Assembly (NCBI GenBank): GCA_030549495.1
Contig: JAUIRK010000959.1
Coordinates: forward strand, 62,001-126,000
Direction of reading: 5' to 3'
DNA: 64,000 bases
Source: Nectonema munidae
Lineage: Eukaryota > Nematomorpha > Nectonematoida > Nectonematidae
Of this stretch, positions 13,030 to 22,739 are shown in pieces (the first letter of the stretch is position 1; each line of letters begins with the position of its first letter). The position numbers and the translations under genes were made by a program. A model generated the notes under the pieces. It saw only the letters and a list, made by a program, of their open reading frames with translations. It was not told where the DNA came from and searched no databases.

Positions 13030-13159
13030 CCTTTTCGTGACCAGTGTATCATATATGATACATAGACCATTTTTCCTTCGTCTGCTTTTTCAAATAGTTT
13101 TGTATACGGATCTTTTGCTTTTTAATAAATATCGTCTGATTTTTCTGGTCACGAAAGGG
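13030..13159. mobile_element. piggyBac-type MITE (130 bp) with internal palindrome
   Basis: TTAA at 13026-13029 precedes CCTTTTCGTGACCAG (13030-13044). The other end is CTGGTCACGAAAGGG (13145-13159), an inverted repeat with one or two mismatches. The right flank is TAAA, probably a mutated TTAA. TGTATCATATATGATACA at 13045-13062 is a perfect 18-bp palindrome directly inside the left end. Confidence 0.7.
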
Positions 13160-13594
13160 TAAATCACTTTTCATAAAATTATTTAAGTCTAAGAACACAA
13201 AATCATAAAAAAGCTATTTAAACTAACATAAATCATAAAAATCTTAGTATACGAGAACAAGAAAATCATTGCGTTTTTTTGACTATTTCTGTCTACAAAT
13301 AAAATTCTGACAGCTGTCATAAATAGATCAAGTACATTTTTAACAATTGAAACAATATTATATTTTTATTATAATAATCAAGAAATTTTCTTAAAAAAAT
13401 GATTTAATTAATTATGTACAGTGTTACTTACAAAATTTAACAATCGAACATTATAAAAATATCCCTGCTCAAATATTAAGCAAATAGAGTATTCTTGTTT
13501 TTAAACTGAATAGCTAGTCAAAATATGCATTCTCAAATAGCCATTGGAAAAAAATTTCTTGACTTGAAAAAATGAAAGTTTTCAAATGTTACAC
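13160..13594. other. AT-rich sequence, no gene seen
   Basis: Nothing recognised before the piggyBac-type end at 13595. Confidence 0.4.
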
Positions 13595-13974
13595 CCTATT
13601 AGTGACGGCCTATTTTCATTTTGCACTAAAATTTATTTAAAAAAACCTGCATTAAACGACTATTTTGCAGACAGTTACATTTTAAACTCACTTGAAAAAA
13701 AATAGTGCAATTGTTGCACAGTAAGACTAGTAAAATTGAATTTCTTTTGTGACACATCATATGTCATAGAGCAATAATTTGAACACAATCAATATGACAT
13801 GGATGAAATGAGCCTTATGATGAATAAAAGCTACAAGTTTTTCCGTGTTGATTTCTCATTATCAGCCATTTTTCATAACTTTTGTTCTTGTTATTTTTCA
13901 CGTAAGTTTATTATTGGTTACAAATTTCAATATAATTGTGTTAGATCATGTGTACATAGCAGGTAATTGGTCAA

Positions 13975-16126
13975 AAAAAAGAACATCACATACTCTTCAA
14001 CAAAAGTAGGATGTAATTAAACTTCTTGATATTGGCAGAGCAACATATAAAATAGCTACTGACATGGGTGTAGGTAAAACTCAAATCCAAACATCAAGAA
14101 AAAGGAAAGCACATGTGTTAGAAATTTATTCTAAATCTTGTGTGTCAACAGTTTCAAAAAGAAAAAACTGTCTCACAGGTAATGAAGAGATAAACACCCT
14201 AACATGCAGGGGGTTTATTGACGCTTTGGCTAGAGGCCTTCCAGTCAGTGGACCAATTCTCAAAACCAAAGCTTTGAGCTTTGCTGAAGAACTTGGAGAA
14301 TCGAGTTTTGAAGCTTCAAATGGTTGGCTGGAGAGTTTTATTCGTTAGAAACAACATTGTTTTTTCGTAACATGACAGGCAAAAGAGCAGATATTTGCCA
14401 ATCAACCGTTGAAGAATGGAAATTGAAACTTGAGAAAATTTATGAAAGCTATAAGGAGGAAGACATTTTTAATTTAGGCGAAACTGGGCTTTTTTCAAAG
14501 ACACAACAAAAAAACTTTTCATTTGAAAAGTAAAAAAAGTTTCGAATTGTTGAATTTGTATAATTTTTGATAGTTTTAACGATGAAAGGAAAGAATAACA
14601 ATAGGACTTTGTTCCAATATGACTGGGGAAAAAATAAAACCTTTAGTGATTGCAAAATCAAAGTGTGCTTGATGTTTTTCAAAAGTGAAGTTGAGCTCTT
14701 TACCAGTGGAGTACAAGTTTAATAGAAAAGCTTGGATGACTGCTGAGATTTTTGAAGATGGGCTACAAAATTTTTATAGGAAAATGAAAGAAGGAATGTT
14801 CTTCTATTCATTGATAATGCCCCTTGTCATCCCAATCTTAAGCTCATTAACGTTAAAATTTAAGGGATAATTGAAGCAATGAGGTTAAAGTTTAGAAAAC
14901 GACAAGTAAATGTTTTTTAAATTTTTTAATCTACTGAACAATCGCTAATTTTTCTATAGCTTTTCCATATAGTCGGACAAATGGACAGAGATGAACCAAG
15001 GTGTATTAATGCAAGTCAACTCAAATCAACATAAATATTGGATGTAATTTTATGGTGTAGTGCAGCATGGGAAGAAGTTGAAGAAAGCAAATCAAGAAAT
15101 GCTTCATAAAGGCCGGATTTCGCAAAGAAAACATTTCTGTATGAAATCCTGAGATTGAAGAAGAGTTACCTAATTCTTCTAAAAATGTTAAGAAATGTTA
15201 ATAAACATTTCTTCCAAATCTGTGACAGCCAGGATTCGATGTGGGTGGACGAAGTTCAAGGAAATTTCGGGTCTTCTTTGTGGAAAAATCCTCTCGTTGA
15301 AGCTGAAAACCAGACTCTATCAGGTATATGTAAGAAGTGCGATGTGCTATGGAAGCGAATGCTGGGTTCTTAAAAAAGCCGATACAAAAAGAATGATGAG
15401 TACTGAGATGAAAATGATACGGATGATGAATGGAAAAACTCTAAAAGACAGGCTTACCAATGATTACCTAAGGCGAAAGATGGGAATGATTTGCATAGAA
15501 GAGTACATGGAAGAAAACAGACTGAGATGGTTCGGGCATTTGGAAAGAATGGACGATGTCAGATTGACTAAAAGTATCAAAAATGAAGTGTTTGAAGGAA
15601 AGGCGAAGAGGGGACGCCCCAAGAAGACTTGGATGAAAGCAGTAGTAGAAAACATGGCCAAAAGAAAAGTAAAAGCGGAAGATGCTCAATGTAGAAAAAC
15701 ATGGAAAAGAAGCTGCAAGCAAATGGCCAACCCTGGTTAGCTGGGAAAACGGCCATGCCCGGAAGGGCGAATGGATGATGATGATGATGAAGAAGAATTA
15801 CCTACTGCAGTGAAGAGATATTTTCAGGGCAGAGTATGATAAAGCTGTTGCCAATATTGATAAAGACTTAGACACATGCGATGTTAAGAATAGCGTCTTT
15901 GACTAACCTGCAAATGTAGCATTGAAAGAGATCGGAAGAGAAAAAGAAGAGATTACTTTGGAAAGTGATGAAGAAACAGAAGAAAGTGCCGATAAACTAA
16001 AAAGTTTGCTTTTTATCATGGCTTAGGAAAATCTCTGGAATACATGGTGAAAACAAATTTTCAGATTGACAAAATGTCAGCAAAATCCTTACAACAAAAA
16101 AGGATAACTGATTATTTTAAAGTTTA
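13975..16126 (+). pseudogene. Tigger/pogo transposase, decayed, interrupted by a LINE
   Basis: The plus strand carries the pieces of a Tigger (Tc1/mariner superfamily) transposase in order. An N-terminal psq-type helix-turn-helix is at about 13985-14130 (VIKLLDIGRATYKIATDMGV). A CENP-B-type domain is at 14195-14340 (INTLTCRGFIDALARGLPV, ASNGWLESF). The D-containing strand IFNLGETGLF is at 14466-14495; the family has N-x-D-E-T-G, so the first catalytic D is changed to G. FNRKAWMTAEIFED is at 14720-14760 and LFIDNAPCHPNL-like sequence at 14805-14840. Beyond the LINE insertion (15173-15788) it resumes with EELPTAVKRYFQG-like sequence and ends LQQKRITDYFKV at 16126. Many stops; clearly inactive. 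Confidence 0.75.
15173..15788 (+). mobile_element. 5'-truncated RTE-like LINE nested in the Tigger
   Basis: A 181-codon frame (15195-15740) is the C-terminal part of a LINE reverse transcriptase protein: GWTKFKEISGLLCGK, YVRSAMCYGSECWVL, RLRWFGHLERMDD and RGRPKKTW, motifs common to RTE-like elements. The 3' end is a short GATGAT repeat (about 15771-15788). The insertion is flanked by a 16-bp target duplication with one mismatch: GAAGAAGAGTTACCTA at 15157-15172 and GAAGAAGAATTACCTA at 15789-15804. RT palm and endonuclease are absent, so this is a dead-on-arrival copy. It is open over its whole length, hence younger than the Tigger. Confidence 0.75.
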
Positions 16127-16880
16127 AATAAATTAATTTTAACTTTTATAATTGTGATTCAATCTTCTACGACATTTTGGTTTGCAATTTATTGAAGTCA
16201 ATATTTTGAAATATTTTCACCCTGTTTTTAACGACCACCTGTCTAATGCGACCAAAATTAGGTCTTACCTTGAATGGTCGAGTTATAAAAACATTTTTTT
16301 AACATTTTTGAATAATTTGTAAATTTTTTAAAATTGTGGTATGTTTGCGGTCAGATATATTGTACTGATTTTTGAACGATTTGTTTTCATGCTATTCTCC
16401 AAAGACTATATTCAAATTTTTAGTTTCACAAATGAATTTATTTCTCTTTGAATTTTAGATTTTATTTGGAATCTATAATAAAACAAATTTTTTCAGTATC
16501 AAAATTTCCAATAAGGCACGAATATCAATTTGGATACTCATCATTATACTATAAAATTGATGCATATATTTATGTTCAAAATTTTTTTTTTCATTTTTAG
16601 ACTATAGAATGAAAATTAGGCTATGAATTATATTTCAACTGGAATTTGCATGATTACATCATGTTTTTTAAATATTATGTATAATTTTTTCAAACTTTGA
16701 ATATTCCATTTATATGTGCAAAGATATGCAAAATTTGTTAGGTTTCTATTTCGGAGGAATGAAGTTATAACTTCTCAAACTTATATAAAGTAAGCTCCCT
16801 CTTCTTCAGAAAATATCATCCAAGTTTTGCCAAGGTAACGATGTATATATTGAGAAAAATTATATAGAACTTATACACTT
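16127..16880. other. AT-rich sequence; possible Tigger end
   Basis: CGACCACCTGTCTAATGCGACC near 16236 resembles the CGACC-type ends of Tigger elements. No clear matching left end is found. No gene is seen. Confidence 0.35.
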
Positions 16881-16881
16881 A

Positions 16882-17396
16882 TAAGAGGCCGAAATTTAAC
16901 CATTGACCGTTTGTATACCTCTATAGAGCTAGCTGATTGTCTGTATAAAAAAGGATTAACTATAGTCGGTACAAAAAACACAAGAAGAAAAGGTATTCAG
17001 CAAAGTATAAAAAGTTTAAATAATAGAGATGAATTTTCTTATAAGTTTTGCTGGGATATAGATAGAAAATTTTTATCAATTCATAGTTATGTAGTATTTT
17101 CTAAATCAAAAGGAAAGAAAAATGTATTAGTTTTGACTTCTAGACCCCCCCCCCCCCTATTTTATGAATTACAGTAGACGATGAAAAAAGTAAACTTGCA
17201 ATTTTTAAACAGTACGATTTTTCCAAGGGTGGAATGGATATAGTTGATCAGAGAATAAAAAATTATTCCACAAATAGAAAAACAAAAAAATGGACAGTAG
17301 CCGCTTTTTCTTATCTATTAGATACGGCAAGTGTAAGTGCAGGTACTATTTTTGCTTTTAATAAAGAGAAAAACCCAAGAAATGGAAATTTCTTTT
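16882..17396 (+). pseudogene. piggyBac transposase C-terminal remnant
   Basis: The plus strand reads NLTIDRLYTSIELADCLYKKG, the second catalytic-strand region of piggyBac transposases. The family has an N-x-x-x-D-N-x-Y-T-S block; here the D is kept but the following N is R. It continues to TIVGTKNTRRKGI. After a run of 13 C (17145-17157) and a frame change it resumes at about 17175 with AIFKQYDFSKGGMDIVDQRI, the G-G-x-D-x-x-D-Q block with the third acidic pair, then KKWTVAAFSYLLD. The N-terminal half is missing. It shares orientation and likely identity with the element whose ends lie at 13595/21136. Confidence 0.75.
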
Positions 17397-18059
17397 AAAT
17401 GTTTTTTTGAATCTTGATTATCAAAAAGACAAATTTTGAATGAAGATTTTCTTTTTTTTTAACTATTTTTATTATCCTTGACAGTTTTTAATAAAGGAGA
17501 TCATTCACTTTTTTTTTTAAATACTGCCACCAATTATTAAATAAAATAGCAAATTTTATGCAGAAAACTCATGTTGAGGTGAAAATATTTATCATTTTAG
17601 GGAAACGATACGACAACCAAATGATTAAATATAAAAAAACGATGAAATTTTTATTATAAATAAATTATGTTTCAACTTCATCATCTTCGTTCATTTGTAT
17701 ATTGTTTGATTATACGTATAAAACTTTCTCAAAATGGTCAAACACGAAACTTATTTAAATTGACCGATTCAGATTGTTTCGAGATTTTGTAGAGTGAATG
17801 GTATAAACGAACTGTCTTTCTCCATCAAATAAAATGATGCGCATCAAAATATGCCTCTACAAAGTCCTTGTTTTGTATTTAATTAATTTCATCAAAAAAA
17901 TCACCTCATTGAATTCGATATAAAATTCCGTTTTTAGTTCTATATCATTTTCAGTTATATTTTCTTTTTTTTGCAATTTTGTTTTGCCTAGTTATAATTG
18001 TATTTGTTCTGTGACAAAATAAATTACATATATAGCTACGTATAACTTTTTAATCATTA
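17397..18059. other. AT-rich sequence, no gene seen
   Basis: Probably the 3' non-coding part of the dead piggyBac. No structure is recognised. Confidence 0.35.
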
Positions 18060-18247
18060 AGTCCTTAATTTCAGTTGAAGTGTCATATGTCAATCATTTT
18101 TTGACAGGTATGATTAATTTTTATAAAAAATAAACATCACTGTTGGATTCAGCCTACTTGAAAATGGGTACATATGTGTAAAACACCTAATTTGCAAATT
18201 TGATTCACGCTTACAAGTATTTTCAAATTCTAAATCCAAAAACAATC
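18060..18247. repeat. Single satellite B monomer followed by part of a satellite A monomer
   Basis: Bases 18070-18185 match the ~150-bp satellite B units at 24990-25865 in the same orientation (TTTTTGACAGGT, GCCTACTTGAAAATGGGTA). Bases 18187-18247 match satellite A in the orientation seen at 20370-20760 (GCAAATTTGATTCAC, TTTCAAATTCTAAAT). The A monomer stops at about 18250 and resumes at about 20370, on the far side of the 557-codon gene. Confidence 0.65.
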
Positions 18248-20368
18248 TCACAAGGCAACAAAATTTTTTTGCCAAGGTTTTTTTTGCATAATTAAAACAT
18301 ATTTGTTCTTCTGATTATAAAAAAGTAACTCTAATGGCTCTACTTTAAAAGTTCTAAAGTTTTTGCTGTAAGTAAACATTCATTTACACATTATATTTTT
18401 TATTTAAAAAAACATTTCAATTTTCTTTTTTTTCTGTGAAATTCTTTTGATTCTTCGCGCTGTAAACCCCAACAATAGTCCGCCATCATGTTTTTGTCCC
18501 ACCTACCTTGATACCTTTCTTCCATTGTCTTCATTTCCTGATGAAACCTCTCACCTTGTTCTTCACCCATTTGTCCAAGATTTTCAGGAAATGTATCCAA
18601 GTGACTATGTAAATAGTGCATTTTAACACTCATATTCGCACCAAGCTTTCTGAAACTTATTAACATTTTTTCCACAATCTCTGAATAATTTCCAGCTTTT
18701 TTGTTTCCTAGAAAGTTGTTGATAACTTCAACATAGATTTGCCATGCATTCACTTTAACTTTGTTCATAGATCTCACAAATGCATCATCTTTTACTAACT
18801 TTCTTATTTGCGGTCCATCAAAAACTCCTGCCAACAACTTTTCTATGCTAACACGGGGGTTTGAGTTAACTATGTACTTAAAACATTCTCCTTCTTTATC
18901 CAATGATCTCACAAACTGCTTCATTAAACCCAACTTAATGTGGAGAGGAGGCAGTAGAATCTTTTCTTTTTCAACGAGAGGCTTTCTTATTATGTTTTTG
19001 TTTCCCATAATTGAGTGTTCTCGAAGAGGCCATTCTTTTTGTATCCAGTGATTTGTCCCATCTCTACTATCCCAAAGACAGTAAAAGCAAGGAAATTTCG
19101 TGAAGCCAGATTGCTGTCCCAACCAAAAATTTATAATTTTGAAGTCAACACATAAGTACCAGTTATGTTGATTGTAGTTGATGCAATTTAAAAAAAGCTG
19201 TACATTCTCATAATTTTCTTTCAATGTTGTTGAGTAACCCAGTGGAATTGAAGGAAATTTATTTAAGTTATGTAGTAAAACACATTTCAAACTTTTGAGA
19301 GAACCATCAATGAAAAGTCTCCATTCTTCAGGTATGTATGTGGTATTGAGTGCAAGTAGAAGATCTTTGACATCGTTACAGTAAACTAGTTTTTCATTCT
19401 CTGTAAAAAACTTTATCAGTGAGTTCTCTCTTGTTCTGTAAAAAGTTATTTTCGTGCTTTTTGTTAAACAATTCTTTTCTTTTAAGCGTGAAGCCAAGAC
19501 TTCTGACTTTTCTTTACTTAAATTGAGATCTCTAATTAGATCACTCAGTTCTTCTTGATTAAACTTATTTTGATTTTTACATTCATCTTCAAAATCATTT
19601 TCGCTAGTACTTTCTTCACTTGAAGTTTCTTCTTCCACTTCTACTTCATCATGCAAATTAAAGTTTTCAGGAACTTTTGAAATTGGTATTTCAATACCAT
19701 GAGGAATGGGTTGTCTAGCAGACTCTAAGTTGGGATAAACAAATCTTTTTTTTTTAAATTTATTCAACCCTTTGATGTCGATGCAACAAAAATAACAATC
19801 ATTATGATGATTTTTTGGTTCCCTCCATATCATTGGAATACCAAAATTTAATTTTTCTTTCCTTCCCTTACTCCATTGTCTCAATTGTTCAACACAAGAC
19901 TTGCATGTTTTATGCGATGCCCAATATTTATCTTGATCCCCAAGTTTAACTCCAAAGTATGCAAAATATACTCTTTTTACGAAAAATGATATATTTTTTC
20001 TTTGATTAGGCAAGGTGTAACGTCCACAAATATAACAAAAAATATCAGGAGAATTTTTACATTTTCTTGACATCTTTTAAAATTTATATATTCTAAAATA
20101 AAAAAATTTTTAGTTTATCAAAATTATAGCAGAAAAGAAAAAATACCAATATTTAAGACTGATTTTTTTAAGAAATATGATTTATAAGAAATATGAAATT
20201 TTACCAACAAAAATTTGATATGGTTCTACAAAAATGACAATTGCTCTGAAATTAGAGCGAATTGAATATAATAAACTTTATTTTTAGAATAAATAAATCT
20301 AGAATAAAAATTATTTGTTAAAAAAATTCTGACAACTTCGAAAAAAATTTTTATGTTGGCTTGTGAAT
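18248..20368 (-). mobile_element. Putative DNA transposon of unassigned superfamily
   Basis: The unit holds one long intact gene (18400-20073) and short flanks. Its ends form an imperfect inverted repeat: TCACAAGGCAACA then AAATTTTTTT at 18248-18270, and, reading inward from 20366, TCACAAGCCAACA then TAAAAATTTTTTT. The flanks on the two sides together make up one satellite A monomer, which indicates insertion into a pre-existing monomer. Part of the outer TCACAAG may itself be satellite, so the exact ends and target duplication are uncertain. Confidence 0.55.
18400..20073 (-). CDS. Intact 557-aa protein of a widespread unclassified family; possible transposase
   Basis: An uninterrupted ATG-to-stop frame. 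Residues 13-60 hold two CxxC pairs (C13/C16 and C57/C60) around a conserved-looking FGVKLGDQDKYWASHKTC, consistent with a zinc-binding head; C93/C96 follow. Residues 140-165 are very acidic. The C-terminal two thirds contain LFIDGSLKSLKCVLLHN (D256), WYLCVDFKIINFWLG (D310), FPCFYCLWDSRDG (C329/C332), LLPPLHIKLGLMKQF (373-387), MHYLHSHLDTFPENLG (485-500), GEEQGERFHQEM (503-514) and MMADYCWGL. I recall unnamed proteins with these same blocks from many arthropod and cnidarian genomes. The first two acidic strands plus E505 or E508 could form an RNase H-fold DDE triad; that is inference. No introns, so it behaves like a mobile-element gene. Its decayed neighbours contrast with its intact frame. 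Confidence 0.7.
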   Translation of the reverse strand: MSRKCKNSPDIFCYICGRYTLPNQRKNISFFVKRVYFAYFGVKLGDQDKYWASHKTCKSCVEQLRQWSKGRKEKLNFGIPMIWREPKNHHNDCYFCCIDIKGLNKFKKKRFVYPNLESARQPIPHGIEIPISKVPENFNLHDEVEVEEETSSEESTSENDFEDECKNQNKFNQEELSDLIRDLNLSKEKSEVLASRLKEKNCLTKSTKITFYRTRENSLIKFFTENEKLVYCNDVKDLLLALNTTYIPEEWRLFIDGSLKSLKCVLLHNLNKFPSIPLGYSTTLKENYENVQLFLNCINYNQHNWYLCVDFKIINFWLGQQSGFTKFPCFYCLWDSRDGTNHWIQKEWPLREHSIMGNKNIIRKPLVEKEKILLPPLHIKLGLMKQFVRSLDKEGECFKYIVNSNPRVSIEKLLAGVFDGPQIRKLVKDDAFVRSMNKVKVNAWQIYVEVINNFLGNKKAGNYSEIVEKMLISFRKLGANMSVKMHYLHSHLDTFPENLGQMGEEQGERFHQEMKTMEERYQGRWDKNMMADYCWGLQREESKEFHRKKRKLKCFFK

Positions 20369-20369
20369 T

Positions 20370-20760
20370 GGAATTGGCATTGTGGATTTGTTATAAAAGC
20401 GTGTATATTTCATGTAAAAATTTTAATTAATGTTCTCGGAGACAGATTTTAAAAATAAACCGCAAATTTGTTTCACATTGGCTAGCATTTTCAAATTCTA
20501 AATGCAAAAAGAATTTACAAATGAAATTGCGATTGTTGATTTGTTATAATAATGTGTATATTCCATGTAAAATTTTAATGAATGTTTTCAGAGACAGATT
20601 TTGGAAGTAAACCGCAACTTTGTTACATACTTATAGATATTTTCAATTTATAAATTCCAAAAGTAAGTTCAAAAATGAAATCAGCATGCCCGATTTGATA
20701 TAAAAAATATATTTCATGTAAAATTTGAAGGTATATTTTATTAGATATATTTCTCATCAA
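20370..20760 (-). repeat. Satellite A array (about 2.5 monomers)
   Basis: Monomers of about 150 bp share AAACCGCAA, TTTGTTATAA and ATTTCATGTAAAA. They are the reverse complement of the larger array at 22740-24330. The array lies directly inside the piggyBac-type end at 21136. Confidence 0.7.
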
Positions 20761-21136
20761 TCAAAATTTTGATTGACATTTCCAAAAAGTAACCATGATT
20801 TTGAAAAAATTTAAACTAAAAATTTTTAAGTGTTGTGTTCAAAACTGTATATATTTATAAATTTTCAAACGAGTATATAATATAGAACCAAAGTTATAAG
20901 CTTAACTAGAGATACTGTCAGAATTTTGTTGAAAAAGTTTAATCTTTGATTTTGATTGACAGATTTAGGCATGAAAAGGTCATTCAACTGCCATGAAATG
21001 GTATCAAAAGATGCAGCTTCAATTTTAGGAAATGTCACGAAGTATGGTAGCAAAAGATTTAGCCAATTTGGTACAAGAGAAATTTTAGTTGAGGGCGGGG
21101 GGGGGGTGTTAAAATAGCTCTCCGTCACTGATAGGG
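20761..21136 (-). repeat. Inverted copy of the terminal region at 22380-22740
   Basis: This ~380-bp stretch is the degenerate reverse complement of 22380-22740, including AATCAAAATTTTGATTGA, the block containing GGTCATTCAACTGCCATGA, and the terminal CACTGATAGGG before TTAA. The two form head-to-head terminal regions of one TTAA-using family. A run of 10 G lies at 21097-21106. Confidence 0.7.
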
Positions 21137-21342
21137 TTAACAAACAAATTTTCATTTTTGCAAAATGTTTGGTGTATTGATGGAACTAAATTTTTAACAA
21201 AATTCTCTGTGATTTAGCTGAACTTTGGTAACATGAAAAAAGGTTCTGAAAATATTGAACTTATATTCCGGTAAAAACTAGTTTCTAATGAGATAAAATT
21301 GAATTATTTTTAATTTAACTCTAAATGCAAATTAGAGCAAAG

Positions 21343-21539
21343 CAGTGGCGTAACGAGAAAAAGTTGATTGGGAGGGGGGCACACTTTAAAAAACTTGAGC
21401 AACATTATTTATACTTTCTTGATCCTTTCATTAGAGAAATTTTCGAAAACTGATATCGCATAAGGTGCATGGGGGCACCATGAGGTACATAAGGGAGAGG
21501 GTGCGCGGCCCATCATGCTCCAGCCTATCTACGTCACTG
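21343..21539. mobile_element. hAT-type MITE (197 bp)
   Basis: Left end CAGTGGCGTAACGAG at 21343; right end, read inward, CAGTGACGTAGATAGG at 21539. Flanks GAGCAAAG (21335-21342) and GAGAGAAG (21540-21547) agree at 6 of 8 positions, compatible with an aged 8-bp target duplication. It abuts the short 19-bp-repeat array that follows. Confidence 0.65.
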
Positions 21540-21920
21540 GAGAGAAGAGAGCTGAATGAGATAGGAGAGCTTAATTGAACAAGAGAAGAGAGCTTGAGTG
21601 AAAGAAGAGAGCTTGAATGAGAGAAGAGAGCTTGAATGAGAGAAGAGAGATTGAATGAGAGCTCAAGTTTTAGCAAAAAAAAAGAGGAAAACAGAGGAGA
21701 CAGAAATAGAATCGCTGTGACAGAAGATGAGAAAAAACATGTGTTTGCTCAAAAATACTACAAGGAGACACTGTGATAAACATTGCTTACTTATTGTGTG
21801 CATATTGAAACAATGGATTATTATTATATAGCTCTCACGCATCGTCTGTAAAATATGTTCGATAGGAATTTCAGAGCAGCTTGGCCTGATGATGTTTGTC
21901 TTACTTATAGAAAATTATTG
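21540..21920 (-). repeat. Short inverted copy of the 19-bp minisatellite and its flank
   Basis: Bases 21540-21660 contain about six degenerate 19-bp units (GAAGAGAGCTTGAATGAGA) in reverse orientation to the large array at 59775-64000. Bases 21661-21920 match the reverse complement of the unique flank at 59521-59775, including CATGTGTTTGCTCAAAAATA, TATTGAAACAATGGATTATT and AATTTCAGAGCAGCTTGG. This shows the array is part of a dispersed element with a conserved flank. A run of 11 G at 21923-21933 marks the border with the piggyBac remnant. Confidence 0.8.
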
Positions 21921-21933
21921 AAGGGGGGGGGGG

Positions 21934-22375
21934 CGAAGGTCATTTTATTTTATGCCATAGTGATCAGGTTTACTTTTGTCATATATTTTGACTGGGCGTC
22001 CTCCTCTAAACTTCACTAGTTGTTCATCAATAGTGACGGCATCCAGTATCTGTAACAGTTTTCAAAAAATTTATCATGAATCACTCTGACAGCAGACAAT
22101 TTATCATTTTGATTTCTATGTTCAAGACTATCAAAAAGAATAAAAATACTTATAAAAGTAAACATTCTTTCCCATTGCTGCTCGTAAAAACGGATCGCCA
22201 TTCATAGAGAAAAGATGTCATGTCGCTACTCTTTGGTCTTTAGCTTGCCCAATGTGAATAAGACATCCAAAATACGCTAATAGGTCTCAAATTTTAAATC
22301 TTTCATAGCAAGCTCTTAACTCTTCCCATTTTGGAGTTCTTTTACTAAAACAAATTACTGTTTAATACCTCTACA
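21934..22375 (-). pseudogene. piggyBac transposase middle part (second half of a split gene)
   Basis: Read on the minus strand from 22375: degenerate sequence, then MAIRFYEQQWERMFTF (22201-22154), NDKLSAVRVIHDKFFENC (about 22108-22055) and TIDEQLVKFRGGRPVKIYDK (about 22032-21975). These are the D-K-L-x-x-I-R helix and the first catalytic-strand region of piggyBac transposases (T-I-D-E-Q-L-V-x-F-R-G). Several stops. Its N-terminal half lies across an insertion, at 26012-26297. The C-terminal catalytic parts are missing beyond the poly-G border at 21933. Confidence 0.75.
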
Positions 22376-22739
22376 TTAACCCTATTAGTGCTGAGAGTAA
22401 AAAATTAATTGTAGAAAATTGGCCGAATCATATCCCTTCAAATTTTCGGACTTTTCCTAAAATCGCTAGCTGCATCTTTTGAAACCATTTTCATGGTAGT
22501 TGAATGACCCCTTCATGTCCAAAACTGTCAATCAAAATCAAAAAAAATTTTTCAGCAAAATTTTGACATTATCTGTACTTATAACTTAGGATCTATATTA
22601 TATAATACCCTGAAAATTTATAATTATATACAGTTTGGAACGCATAACACTTTATATATTTAATGTTTTCAATAATCATGGCTACTTTTTAGAAAATGTC
22701 AATCAAAATTTTGATTGATCAAAAATAAATCTAATAATA

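Larger units (their letters stand above)
13595..21136. mobile_element. Composite region bounded by piggyBac-type ends
   Basis: The left end reads CCCTATTAGTGACGG at 13595. The right end, read inward, is CCCTATCAGTGACGG at 21136, followed outside by TTAA (21137-21140). The left flank is TTACA rather than a clean TTAA. Inside are a dead Tigger with a nested LINE, a dead piggyBac transposase, satellite monomers, and the intact gene at 18400-20073. The two ends may belong to one 7.5-kb element filled by later insertions, or to two different copies. The long distance and decay leave this open. Confidence 0.45.

Noticed and set aside
13595-16275. Tigger terminal inverted repeats around the dead transposase
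   Set aside because: A CGACC-type sequence is visible on the right (16236), but no convincing match was found on the left. CCCTATTAGTGACGG at 13595 fits piggyBac-type ends instead.
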